Of a stretch of 64,000 bases of DNA, positions 34,197-41,981 are shown piece after piece; within the stretch, counting starts at the first letter, position 1, and every line of letters begins with the position of its first letter. The notes under the pieces are model-generated. The model worked only from the letters and a program-made list of their open reading frames with translations, made no database searches and had not been told where the DNA came from. Where the stretch lies: positions 82,301 to 146,300 of the forward strand of contig DATIDG010000024.1 of the NCBI GenBank assembly GCA_035456405.1. Reading direction: 5' to 3'. The position numbers and the translations under genes were made by a program. Origin of the DNA: JAGVSZ01 sp035456405. GTDB lineage: Bacteria; Pseudomonadota; Gammaproteobacteria; Burkholderiales; SG8-39.

Positions 34197-35197
34197 GGCT
34201 TTCCTCCTCGATGGTGGACTGCTGCGTTGACGCGCCTGCCTCCGACCTGGTCGGCGAACACCGAGACGAGCACGATGAGGCCCATCCCGCCCGCCTGCCA
34301 GAACGTGGAGACGTTGAGAAGATTCATGCCGTTGATCACGAGCGCGAGGATCAGCGAGCCGACGATGGTGCCGCCGATGCCGCCCTGCCCGCCGAAGAGC
34401 GAGGTGCCGCCCAGGCACACCGCGGCGATCGCGGCGAGGAGCAGCTCCTCCCCGGTGCCCGGATCCGCGGCGTTGACGCGCGCGATGACGACTAGGCCGG
34501 CGAACGCGGCGAGGACGCCGCTCAGCGCGTACACGGTGATCAGGTAGCGGTTCACCGGCATTCCCGACAGTCGGGCCGCGACCGGGTTCCCGCCGATCGC
34601 ATAGATCCCGCGCCCGAGACGCGTGTGATGCAGCAGCACGTAAAGCAGGCCGAGCAGGATCGCCGCCGCGATGACGGGTGCAGGGATCGGCCCGACGTGA
34701 CCCGCGCCGATGAAGCGGAATCCCTTGTCGAACCCGTGGATCACCTCGCCTTTCATGAAGACGTAAGTGAGCCCGTGCGCGATCCAGAGCATGCCGTAGG
34801 TGGCGATGAATGCGGGGATGCGCAGCTGCGTGACGAGCATCCCGTTCGCGAGCCCGCAGGCGAGGCCGGCGGCAAGCGCCGCGGCGATGCCCAGCGCGAC
34901 GTGCCCGGAGACGATGAGCGAGGCGCCCAGGCACGCCGAGAGGCCGAGGACCGCGCCCACCGACAGGTCGATGCCGCCGGTGAGGATCACCAGGGTGAGC
35001 CCGGCCGAGAGGATGAACTGGAGCGAGGCCTGGCGCAGCACGTTCATCAGGTTCTGGAACGTGAAGAAGTGCGGGCTGAGCAGGCTCAGCACGAGCACGA
35101 TCGCGACGAGCGCGGTCGCGCGCGTGACGACGACGAACAGCCGATCCGCCGGGAGGCGGGCGAGGAAACGCGGCAGCGCGAGCATGCCTTGCGTCAT
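34193..35197 (-). CDS. sugar ABC transporter permease (RbsC-like), second copy
   Basis: A 334-residue permease with about eight to ten membrane segments. Family signatures include FTFQNLMNVLRQASLQF, AGLTLVILTGGIDLSVGAVL and YAIGGNPVAARLSGMPVNRY. Start at 35197 overlaps the stop of the paralogous permease (ATGA), and its stop overlaps the binding-protein start. It and its neighbour probably form a heterodimeric channel. Confidence 0.88.
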   Translation of the reverse strand: MTQGMLALPRFLARLPADRLFVVVTRATALVAIVLVLSLLSPHFFTFQNLMNVLRQASLQFILSAGLTLVILTGGIDLSVGAVLGLSACLGASLIVSGHVALGIAAALAAGLACGLANGMLVTQLRIPAFIATYGMLWIAHGLTYVFMKGEVIHGFDKGFRFIGAGHVGPIPAPVIAAAILLGLLYVLLHHTRLGRGIYAIGGNPVAARLSGMPVNRYLITVYALSGVLAAFAGLVVIARVNAADPGTGEELLLAAIAAVCLGGTSLFGGQGGIGGTIVGSLILALVINGMNLLNVSTFWQAGGMGLIVLVSVFADQVGGRRVNAAVHHRGGKP

Positions 35198-36165
35198 GTG
35201 CGCCCCCGGATCGAGTCGAACGCGACCCCGCCGATGATCACCAGGCCGATCGCCGCGACCTGCCACTCCGCGCTCACGCCGAGGAGATTGAGGCCGTTGC
35301 GCAGGACGCCGACCGCAGCGGCGCCGGCGAGCGTGCCGACGATCCCGCCGCGGCCTTTCTCGAACGACGTGCCGCCGAGCACGACGGCCGCGATCGCGTC
35401 GAACTCGAGCCCGAGCGCGATGGTGGGATGGGCGGCGTTCATGCGCGCCGTCATCACGAACGACGCCGCCGCGGCCATGGCGCCGGCGAACGCATAGACC
35501 GCGATGAGGTAGGCGGAGACCCGCACCCCGGAGAGCGCCAGCGCGCGCCGGTTGCCGCCGATCGCGAACACGTACCGGCCGAACCGGGTGTGATAGAGCA
35601 GCAGATAGGTGAGCAGGAACAGGACCGCGGTCGCCACGAGCGGCACCGGGAAGCCGAGCACCTGGCCCTCGTTGAACCAGCGCACCTGCGCGGGCAGGCC
35701 TGTGACCGAGTTGCCGTGCGTCAGCACCATGGCGAGGCTGTGCGCGATGCCGAGCGTGCCGAGCGTGACGATGAAGGGCGGCATCCCGGCCCAGGCGATC
35801 AGGGCGCCGTTCGCGAGGCCGAACGCGAGACCGACGGCGAGGGCCGCGGCGATCGCGAGCGGGAACGGGTACCCGCCGACCAGCGCGAGCCCCATCACCA
35901 CGCCCGCGAGGCCGAGCACCGCCCCGAGACTGAGGTCGATGCCCTCGGTGAGGATCACCAGCGTCATGCCGAGCGAGACGATGACGAGCACCGCGACCTG
36001 CAGCGCCACGTTCGTGAGGTTCGCCGCGCTGAGGAACTCAGGACGCCAGACCGCGAGGAGCGCGCACAGGATGACGAGGAGATAGACCGCGCCCGGCGCG
36101 GCCGCGAGCAGCTGGCGCACGCTCGGTCGCCCGGCGTGGGTCGCGATCGCCGCCGGAGCATTCAC
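35194..36165 (-). CDS. sugar ABC transporter permease (RbsC-like), first copy
   Basis: A 323-residue inner-membrane permease paralogous to the next gene, with LGMTLVILTEGIDLSLGAVL and FAIGGNRRALALSGVRVSAY. The GTG start overlaps the stop of a 40-codon small open frame (GTGA), so translation may be coupled to it. Part of the five-gene ABC/epimerase segment of the long operon. Confidence 0.88.
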   Translation of the reverse strand: MNAPAAIATHAGRPSVRQLLAAAPGAVYLLVILCALLAVWRPEFLSAANLTNVALQVAVLVIVSLGMTLVILTEGIDLSLGAVLGLAGVVMGLALVGGYPFPLAIAAALAVGLAFGLANGALIAWAGMPPFIVTLGTLGIAHSLAMVLTHGNSVTGLPAQVRWFNEGQVLGFPVPLVATAVLFLLTYLLLYHTRFGRYVFAIGGNRRALALSGVRVSAYLIAVYAFAGAMAAAASFVMTARMNAAHPTIALGLEFDAIAAVVLGGTSFEKGRGGIVGTLAGAAAVGVLRNGLNLLGVSAEWQVAAIGLVIIGGVAFDSIRGRT

Positions 36166-36284
36166 TCGGCTGCCTCCGTTAGCGACTCGGCTACCAGCAA
36201 GCCTTCGCGTCGGCAGCCGCTGGTAACGTTCGCCTTACCGTCGATCCCCATCGCTCCGATGGGGCCCCTCGCCGGGTGGCTCAT
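36162..36284 (-). CDS. possible small coupled ORF between epimerase and permease
   Basis: A 40-codon frame whose ATG overlaps the epimerase stop (ATGA) and whose stop overlaps the permease GTG (GTGA). The peptide (MSHPARGPIGAMGIDGKANV...) has no recognised family, signal or membrane segment. The stretch also holds a perfect 8-bp, 3-base-loop hairpin (36246-36264) and has lower GC than its surroundings, so it may instead be a structured spacer. The double overlap argues for at least some translation. Confidence 0.35.
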   Translation of the reverse strand: MSHPARGPIGAMGIDGKANVTSGCRREGLLVAESLTEAAE

Positions 36285-37249
36285 GCCAGAACCTCCGGAT
36301 TCGCGCGCATCCAGGCGGCGAACTGGGCGATACCCGCCTCCAGAGTCAGGCGCGGCGCGAAGCCGATCTCCGCGCGGATGCGCTCGCAATCGAGCGGCCC
36401 GCGGATGACCGTGGACTGCGTCCACGGATCGGTCCCCGGCCTCACCTCGAGCGCGCAGCCCGGAACCGCGGCGCGCACGGCTTCGGCGACCTCGAAGGTC
36501 GTGTAGTTCCGGCCTGATCCGACGTGATACAGCGGGTGCTCAAGGGCTTCGGCCCGGTAGAGCGCCAGCAGACCTTCGGCGCAGTCGTCCACGTGCGTGA
36601 AGCTCGCCGCGAAGTCGCCGCCGCTCGGCTCGGCGACCCTCTCGCCGCGCAGGGCGCGGCGCAGGAGATAGGGGATCGGGCCGCGCGGGCCGTCGAAGCC
36701 GCGCGGGACGAGCGGCGGCCCGTAGACCCACGAAATGCGCGCCGCCGCGGTGCTCACGCGGTACACGTTCCGGTACATCGCGGTGAGCAGCTCGGCGCAG
36801 TGCTTGGTGGTCGCGTAGACGTTCACCGGGGAGGCCGGCTCGGTCTCGCGGATCGCCTTGCTGCGGTCGGTCCAGCGCTGGAAGACCGAGCCCGTGCTCG
36901 CGAGCACGAAGCGGCGCCAGCCGCCGGCGCGCGCGACCTCGAGCAGGCGCTGCACCGCGGCCACGTTGATCTCGAACGCCCGGCCGGGTGCCGGCTGCGT
37001 CAGCAGCTCGTTCGGCAGCGCCGCGCAGTGGATGCAGCCGTCGATCGACTCCTCGGCCGCGAGCGCTGCGACCTCGCGCGGGTCGGCGAGGTCGCAGCGG
37101 CGCCCTTTAACCGGCGGCCCCGACGCCGCGGCGGCCCGCTCGTCGTAGCGGGTGTGGTACTGCGCGACCACGTCCAGCCCGCGGGCGGCGGCGGCGCGCG
37201 CGACGCCGTAGCCCACGTGGCCCATCGCTCCGGTGACGAGCAGCGCCAC
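36281..37249 (-). CDS. NAD-dependent epimerase/dehydratase
   Basis: A 322-residue extended SDR. The nucleotide-binding motif is TGAMGHVGYG near the N-terminus, the active site YATTKH (Tyr-x3-Lys), and the substrate domain contains SFTHVDDCAEGLLALY. The GTG start at 37249 has GGAGG eight bases upstream. Paired with a second epimerase 22 bases upstream, it suggests processing of a sugar, lactone or UDP-sugar-like compound taken up by the adjacent transporter. Confidence 0.84.
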   Translation of the reverse strand: MALLVTGAMGHVGYGVARAAAARGLDVVAQYHTRYDERAAAASGPPVKGRRCDLADPREVAALAAEESIDGCIHCAALPNELLTQPAPGRAFEINVAAVQRLLEVARAGGWRRFVLASTGSVFQRWTDRSKAIRETEPASPVNVYATTKHCAELLTAMYRNVYRVSTAAARISWVYGPPLVPRGFDGPRGPIPYLLRRALRGERVAEPSGGDFAASFTHVDDCAEGLLALYRAEALEHPLYHVGSGRNYTTFEVAEAVRAAVPGCALEVRPGTDPWTQSTVIRGPLDCERIRAEIGFAPRLTLEAGIAQFAAWMRANPEVLA

Positions 37250-37271
37250 TACTCGCCCTCCGCCGCAATCC

Positions 37272-38222
37272 TCATGCGACCGCTTCCGTGCGGCCCCGCT
37301 TCGCCGCAGCGTACGCCCGCAGGCCCGCCCGGATGTCGAACCGCGGCGCGTACCCGAAGGCCTCGCGCGCGCGGCGCAGGTCGAGCGCACCCTTCCGCGG
37401 CACCGGGATCCGGTCGCCGTGCCGGTAGACCCCGGGGCCGACCGACACGTCCGCCCCCGGCACGATCTCCTTCACTGCGGCGACCACGTCGGCGAGCGTC
37501 GGTGCCGTTCCGCTCGCGAGGTTGTAGGTGTCGAACGGATGCCGCGGGCAGTCGAGCGCGGCGAGGGTGCCGTCGACGAAGTCGTCGACGTAGGTGTGGT
37601 CGATCGCCGAATCGGCGCCGCTCGGAACGTGCAGCGCGCGCCCCGCGAGCGCGGCGTCGATCAGCGTCTTCGGCACGCGGTCGCGCGGCAGGTCGGGGCC
37701 GTACACCCAGGACGTGCGGAGGTTGATCACCTCGAGCCCGTGGACGTCGCGGTAGAAGCGGCCGAGGTGCTCGACGGCCACCTTCGACATGCCGTAGGGC
37801 ATGACCGGATCGAGGGGATGGGTCTCGTCGACGACCGGCGCCCGGAACTCGCCGTAGGTCTCCTCCGAGCTGATGTGGATCGCGCGCCGCACCCCGCAGG
37901 CCCGCATCGCCTCGAAGAGATTGACGGCGCCCTCGATGTTGATCCGCACCGTGTCGAGCGGGCTCTCGATCGAGGACAGCACCGACACGACGGCCGCGCA
38001 GTGGATCACCGCGTCTGGGCGCGCCTTGCGCAGCGCCGCCGCGAGGCCTTCGGCGTCGGTGACGTCGCCCGGCTCGGTCACGAGCCGCGGCAAAGCGGCC
38101 GAGTCACTGGCGAGGAGGTCGAAGCGGCGGTCGAACGCGACCACCGCGTCCCCGCGTTCGACGAGCCGCCGCGCGAGCGCGCTGCCCAGGAAGCCGCCGC
38201 CGCCGGTCACGAACACGCGCAT
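37272..38222 (-). CDS. NAD-dependent epimerase/dehydratase
   Basis: A 316-residue extended SDR with MRVFVTGGGGFLGSALA at the N-terminus, ISSEETYGEF, the catalytic YGMSK and IDHTYVDDFVDGTLAAL. It is the first gene after the TTGACA promoter at 38.3 kb. The ATG at 38222 is preceded by an adjacent GTG at 38225; both follow GGAGGAG, so the exact first codon is uncertain. It is related to, but clearly distinct from, the next gene. Confidence 0.85.
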   Translation of the reverse strand: MRVFVTGGGGFLGSALARRLVERGDAVVAFDRRFDLLASDSAALPRLVTEPGDVTDAEGLAAALRKARPDAVIHCAAVVSVLSSIESPLDTVRINIEGAVNLFEAMRACGVRRAIHISSEETYGEFRAPVVDETHPLDPVMPYGMSKVAVEHLGRFYRDVHGLEVINLRTSWVYGPDLPRDRVPKTLIDAALAGRALHVPSGADSAIDHTYVDDFVDGTLAALDCPRHPFDTYNLASGTAPTLADVVAAVKEIVPGADVSVGPGVYRHGDRIPVPRKGALDLRRAREAFGYAPRFDIRAGLRAYAAAKRGRTEAVA

Positions 38223-38276
38223 CACGGGATCAGCCGCTCCTCCTCGACGGCCCGGCCAGGCCGCTCCTCGCCGGGC

Positions 38277-38304
38277 ATCCTACTACCAAGATATGGGTTG
38301 TCAA
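38277..38304 (-). promoter_or_regulatory. sigma-70-type promoter of the long operon
   Basis: On the minus strand a perfect -35 TTGACA (38299-38304) is followed after 16 bases by TAGGAT (38277-38282), which matches four of six -10 positions. It lies between the aldehyde dehydrogenase stop and the first epimerase gene, in a short AT-richer island, giving a leader of about 50 bases. Confidence 0.6.
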
Positions 38305-38319
38305 CTCACAATCTGGTAG
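38283..38319. promoter_or_regulatory. candidate operator dyad overlapping the promoter
   Basis: CTACCAAGAT (38283-38292) and ATCTGGTAG (38311-38319) form an inverted repeat centred on the GTTGTCAAC that contains the -35 box. A repressor bound here would block the promoter. The IclR regulator encoded within the operon is one candidate; a GntR-type protein elsewhere is another. Confidence 0.45.
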
Positions 38320-38330
38320 AGGGGACTGCG

Positions 38331-39749
38331 CTACAGGTTGAACACCACCAGCCGCTCGTCGGTCATGTCGCGGATCGAGTAGCGCGGCCCCTCCCGCCCG
38401 ATGCCGCTCGCCTTGATGCCGCCGTACGCGAGCTGGTCGGTGCGCCAGGTCGAGGTGCCGTTGACGATTACGCCGCCGACGCGCAGGCGGCGGATCGCCT
38501 CGATCGCTACCGGCAGGGACTTGGTGAAGATCCCGGCGTGCAGCCCGTACTGCTCGGCGCTGACGCGTTCGAACAGCGGCTCGAGCGCCGCGAAAGGCTG
38601 CACGGTCGCCACCGGGCCGAACACTTCCTCGCACACCACTTTCATCGCGGGGCGCACGTCGGCGAGCACGGTCGGCTCGTACGCCGCGGCGTGCCGCTTG
38701 CCGCCTGCGAGCAGGCGCGCGCCCCGCGCTACCGCCTCAGCGACCCACTGCTCGACGCGCCGCGCCGCGTTCTCGTCGATGAGCGTGCCGACGTCGGTCT
38801 TCGGGTCGAGCGGATCGCCGAGCCGGAGCGCCTTGACGTGCGACACCATGCGGTCCAGGAAAGCGCCATAGACGCTTTCGTGGACGTAGACGTTCTGCAC
38901 CGAGATGCAGCTCTGGCCGGCGAGGCGCATCGAGTTGCGGGCGCAGAGCCGCGCAGCCTCCTCGAGGTCGGCGTCCGCGCAGACGATCGTCGTGCCGTTG
39001 CCGCCCAGCTCGAGCGCCACGCGGCGCAGGCCGCTCGCGGCCTTGATCTCGGCGCCGACGCGGCTCGAGCCGGTGAACGTGATGAAGTCCACGCGCGGGT
39101 CGCGGACCAGCGCGGGACCGACCGAGTTTCCGAACAACAGGTTGACGAACCCCGGCGGCGCGCCGGCGTCCGCGAACAGCTCGGCGAGCTTGCTCACCAC
39201 CCACGGCGCCTGCGGCGGCGCCTTCAGCACGATCGTGTTGCCCGCCGCGAGCGCCGGCGCGAACTTGTGGCACGCGAGGTTGAACGGCGCGTTGAAAGGC
39301 GTGATGGCGGCGACCACGCCGACGGGGAAGCGCAGCAGGAAGGCGAGCTTTCCCGCGCCCATCGGGCTGCCGTCGAGCGGCACCTGCTCGCCCTGGATGC
39401 GGATCGCCTCCTCGGCCGCGAGCAGCACGGTGTCCTGCGAGCGAACGACCTCGGCGCGCGCATCCGCGATCGCCTTGCCGGTCTCGCGCGACATGATTTG
39501 CGCGATCTCGTCCGCCCGCGCGACGAGGAGCTGCGCCACCTTGCGCAGGATGGCCGCGCGCTCGTAGCCCGGCATCGCGGCCGCTTGCGCCTTGGCCGCG
39601 GTCGCGGCCGCCAGCGCGTCGTCCAGGTCCTGGAGTGACGACTCGGGCGCGCGCGCGACCACCTCGCCGCGGTACGGGTCGCGCACTTCGTAGGTGTGCG
39701 CGCCTTCGCACCACTGCCCGCCGATCAGCATCTTGACCGCGGCGACCAT
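38331..39749 (-). CDS. aldehyde dehydrogenase family protein
   Basis: A 472-residue NAD(P)-dependent aldehyde dehydrogenase. The catalytic Cys is in GQSCISVQNVYVH, the general base Glu in ALELGGNGTTI, and the cofactor loop FTGSSRVGAEI. VVAAITPFNAPFN is the oxyanion Asn region. GTAGGAGG precedes the ATG. As the last gene of the FAD-ThDP-cupin-ALDH operon it probably oxidises the aldehyde released by the ThDP enzyme; this role is inferred. Confidence 0.9.
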   Translation of the reverse strand: MVAAVKMLIGGQWCEGAHTYEVRDPYRGEVVARAPESSLQDLDDALAAATAAKAQAAAMPGYERAAILRKVAQLLVARADEIAQIMSRETGKAIADARAEVVRSQDTVLLAAEEAIRIQGEQVPLDGSPMGAGKLAFLLRFPVGVVAAITPFNAPFNLACHKFAPALAAGNTIVLKAPPQAPWVVSKLAELFADAGAPPGFVNLLFGNSVGPALVRDPRVDFITFTGSSRVGAEIKAASGLRRVALELGGNGTTIVCADADLEEAARLCARNSMRLAGQSCISVQNVYVHESVYGAFLDRMVSHVKALRLGDPLDPKTDVGTLIDENAARRVEQWVAEAVARGARLLAGGKRHAAAYEPTVLADVRPAMKVVCEEVFGPVATVQPFAALEPLFERVSAEQYGLHAGIFTKSLPVAIEAIRRLRVGGVIVNGTSTWRTDQLAYGGIKASGIGREGPRYSIRDMTDERLVVFNL

Positions 39750-39757
39750 GGTGCCTC

Positions 39758-40132
39758 CTACCGGTCCTCGACCGGCGTGGTGACGACGATGAACGTGAGA
39801 TCCGTGATCCCGTTGTTGCGGATCGAGTGGGACACGCCGGGCGGGATGAAGATGACGTCGTGCCGGCGCACGATCTGCCGCCGGCCCTCGATCTCCATCG
39901 CGCCCTCGCCCTCAAGCACGTGGTAGATCTGCTCCTGCACCTTGTGGGCGTGCGTCTCGACGTAGGCCATCGGCTGGTAGGTCGAGATGCGGTAGTCGAC
40001 CAGGCGCGAGGCGGTCGTCTCCGGCCGCACCAGCGGCTTGGACAGCGCGCCGCCGAAGTGGCCCGGGTACTGCTTCCAAGGCGTCTCGATGACGTTGCGG
40101 ATCACCGCCGCGGCCTTCGCCTTCTTTTTCAT
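39758..40132 (-). CDS. cupin domain-containing protein
   Basis: A 124-residue single cupin. The two motifs are visible: ETHAHKVQEQIYHVLEGEG (metal-binding His-x-His and Glu) and HDVIFIPPGVSHSIRN (third His). It may be a small isomerase, a dioxygenase or a metal-dependent accessory protein. The start at 40132 follows GAGGTGAG. Located between the ThDP enzyme (5 bases) and aldehyde dehydrogenase (8 bases), it surely belongs to the same pathway. Confidence 0.85.
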   Translation of the reverse strand: MKKKAKAAAVIRNVIETPWKQYPGHFGGALSKPLVRPETTASRLVDYRISTYQPMAYVETHAHKVQEQIYHVLEGEGAMEIEGRRQIVRRHDVIFIPPGVSHSIRNNGITDLTFIVVTTPVEDR

Positions 40133-40137
40133 CGTTC

Positions 40138-41970
40138 TCACCTCACGTGCTTCTTGCCGAAGATCGGCTCCTTGTGCGGGATCGGCGGCAGCGCCCAGGC
40201 GCCCGTGCCGGGCGGCCGGATGTCGGCGTCCACGTGCACGTCGATTAGGCAGGGCTTGCCGAGCTTCACCGCGTGCTCCAGCGCGCCCTTGAAGTCCTGC
40301 GACTTCGTCACCGTGAGGCCCTCGACGCCCGCCGCGCGTGCCCACGCCGCGAAGTCGGGGTTGTAGGGCTTGCGGTCGGGGCCGTGATAGAAGGCGGTGC
40401 CGTGCTCGCGGCCCTCGAAGTACGCGTACTGGAGGTCGCGGATCGCGGCCCAGGCGAAGTTGTTCCACACCACCCAAACCGCCGGGATGTCGTACTCCAC
40501 GGCGGTGCAGAGGACATGCGACACCATGGTGAAGCCCCCGTCGCCGCAGATCGACACGCAGGGCTGGTCCGGCGCGGCGAGCTTGGCGCCGAGGATCGAG
40601 CTCGGGCCGAAGCCCATCCCCGAGTAGCCCCAGGTGTTCAGCATGGTCTGCGGCCGGCGCGCCTCCCAGAACTGCATGAACCAGTTGTGGTGGATGCCGG
40701 AGTCGAGCGAGATGATCGCGTCGTCGGGCAGCACCGCGCGGCAGTCGGCCACGATCCGCTCCGGGCGGATCGGCGAGGCGTGGATCTCGAAATTCGGCCG
40801 GACGTACTTTTCCCATTCCGCGCGCCAGCCGGCAATCTGCGCGTGCCACTCGGCGAACTGCGACGCGCCGTCGATCTTGCGGCTTGCCGCCTCGGCGAGG
40901 AGCTGGCGCAGGAACGTGCGCGCGTCTGCGAGGATGCCGAGATCCGGCACGTAGTTGCGGCCGATCTCGGCATGGTCGACGTCGACGTGCACGAGCTTCG
41001 ACGCGGGAACGTTCCAGGAGTAGCCCGGCATCCACGACGACGACGAACGGTCGTCGAAGCGCGCGCCGATTGCGATGATCAGGTCGGTGTGGCGCCCGGC
41101 CTGGTTCGCGGGATAGGCGCCATTGCGGCCGATGAAGCCGAGCGACAGCGGGTCGCGCATGTCGAGGCAGCCCATGCCGTTCGGCGAGCTGATCACCGGG
41201 ATCCGGTGCCGGGTCGCGAGCTCGGTGAGCTCCTTGCTCGCCTCCGACAGCGTGACGCCGTGGCCGATGAAGAGGACCGGCCGACGCGCGGCAGCGAGCA
41301 GGTCGAGCACGCGCCTCACGTCGTCCGGCGAGGCGCCGCTGCGGCGCTCGCCGAAGCCGTCCCACGCCGGCTCGAGCGGCACCTCGGCTTCCTCCTGGAA
41401 GAGGTTGAACGGGATGTCGACGTTCACCGGTCCCGGCCGGCCGCTCGTCATGGTGGTGACCGCTTGGCGCAGGGCGAGCGGCAGCATGTCGACGCGCGAG
41501 GGCTGGAAACTGCGCTTGACGACCGGGCGGACCACATTCGGGTAGTCGGCCTGGTTGTGCCGGTTCAGTTCCTGGAACGGCCCGCGGTTGAACTGCGAGG
41601 TCGGTACGTTCGCGGTGATCGCGAGCAGCGCGGACGAATCGGTCTGCGCCACGGCGAGCGCCATGATGAGGTTCGCCGAGCCCGGCCCGGTGGAGGTGAG
41701 CGTCGCCGCGGGCCGGTGCTTCACGCGGAAGTACCCGTCGGCCATGTGTGCGGCCGTCTGCTCGTGGCGCGGCGAGACGAGCTTGACCTTATCGCGCACC
41801 TGGTAGAGCGAGTCGAGCAAGCCGACGTTGCCGTGGCCGCACAGCCCGAGCACGTACTCGATCTTCTCGTTGACGAGGAACTCCGCGATCAGGTCTCCGC
41901 CCTTCCGCGTCACGGTCCTGCGACCGCTTTCGGCTGCGCCCGCGAGACCCTTCTCGGTCGGCTTGTTCAT
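40138..41970 (-). CDS. thiamine diphosphate-dependent enzyme, acetolactate synthase-like
   Basis: A 610-residue ThDP enzyme. The activating Glu lies in SPRHEQTAAHMADGYFR, the central domain in RRPVLFIGHGVTLSEA, and the ThDP/Mg motif is GDGGFTMVSHVLCTAVEYD through WVVWNN. It is close to acetolactate synthase, glyoxylate carboligase and benzoylformate decarboxylase groups; the surrounding aldehyde dehydrogenase suggests a 2-keto acid decarboxylase. The start at 41970 has AAGGAG upstream; the TTG at 41985 is unlikely. Confidence 0.87.
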   Translation of the reverse strand: MNKPTEKGLAGAAESGRRTVTRKGGDLIAEFLVNEKIEYVLGLCGHGNVGLLDSLYQVRDKVKLVSPRHEQTAAHMADGYFRVKHRPAATLTSTGPGSANLIMALAVAQTDSSALLAITANVPTSQFNRGPFQELNRHNQADYPNVVRPVVKRSFQPSRVDMLPLALRQAVTTMTSGRPGPVNVDIPFNLFQEEAEVPLEPAWDGFGERRSGASPDDVRRVLDLLAAARRPVLFIGHGVTLSEASKELTELATRHRIPVISSPNGMGCLDMRDPLSLGFIGRNGAYPANQAGRHTDLIIAIGARFDDRSSSSWMPGYSWNVPASKLVHVDVDHAEIGRNYVPDLGILADARTFLRQLLAEAASRKIDGASQFAEWHAQIAGWRAEWEKYVRPNFEIHASPIRPERIVADCRAVLPDDAIISLDSGIHHNWFMQFWEARRPQTMLNTWGYSGMGFGPSSILGAKLAAPDQPCVSICGDGGFTMVSHVLCTAVEYDIPAVWVVWNNFAWAAIRDLQYAYFEGREHGTAFYHGPDRKPYNPDFAAWARAAGVEGLTVTKSQDFKGALEHAVKLGKPCLIDVHVDADIRPPGTGAWALPPIPHKEPIFGKKHVR

Positions 41971-41981
41971 TCCGTTCTCCT

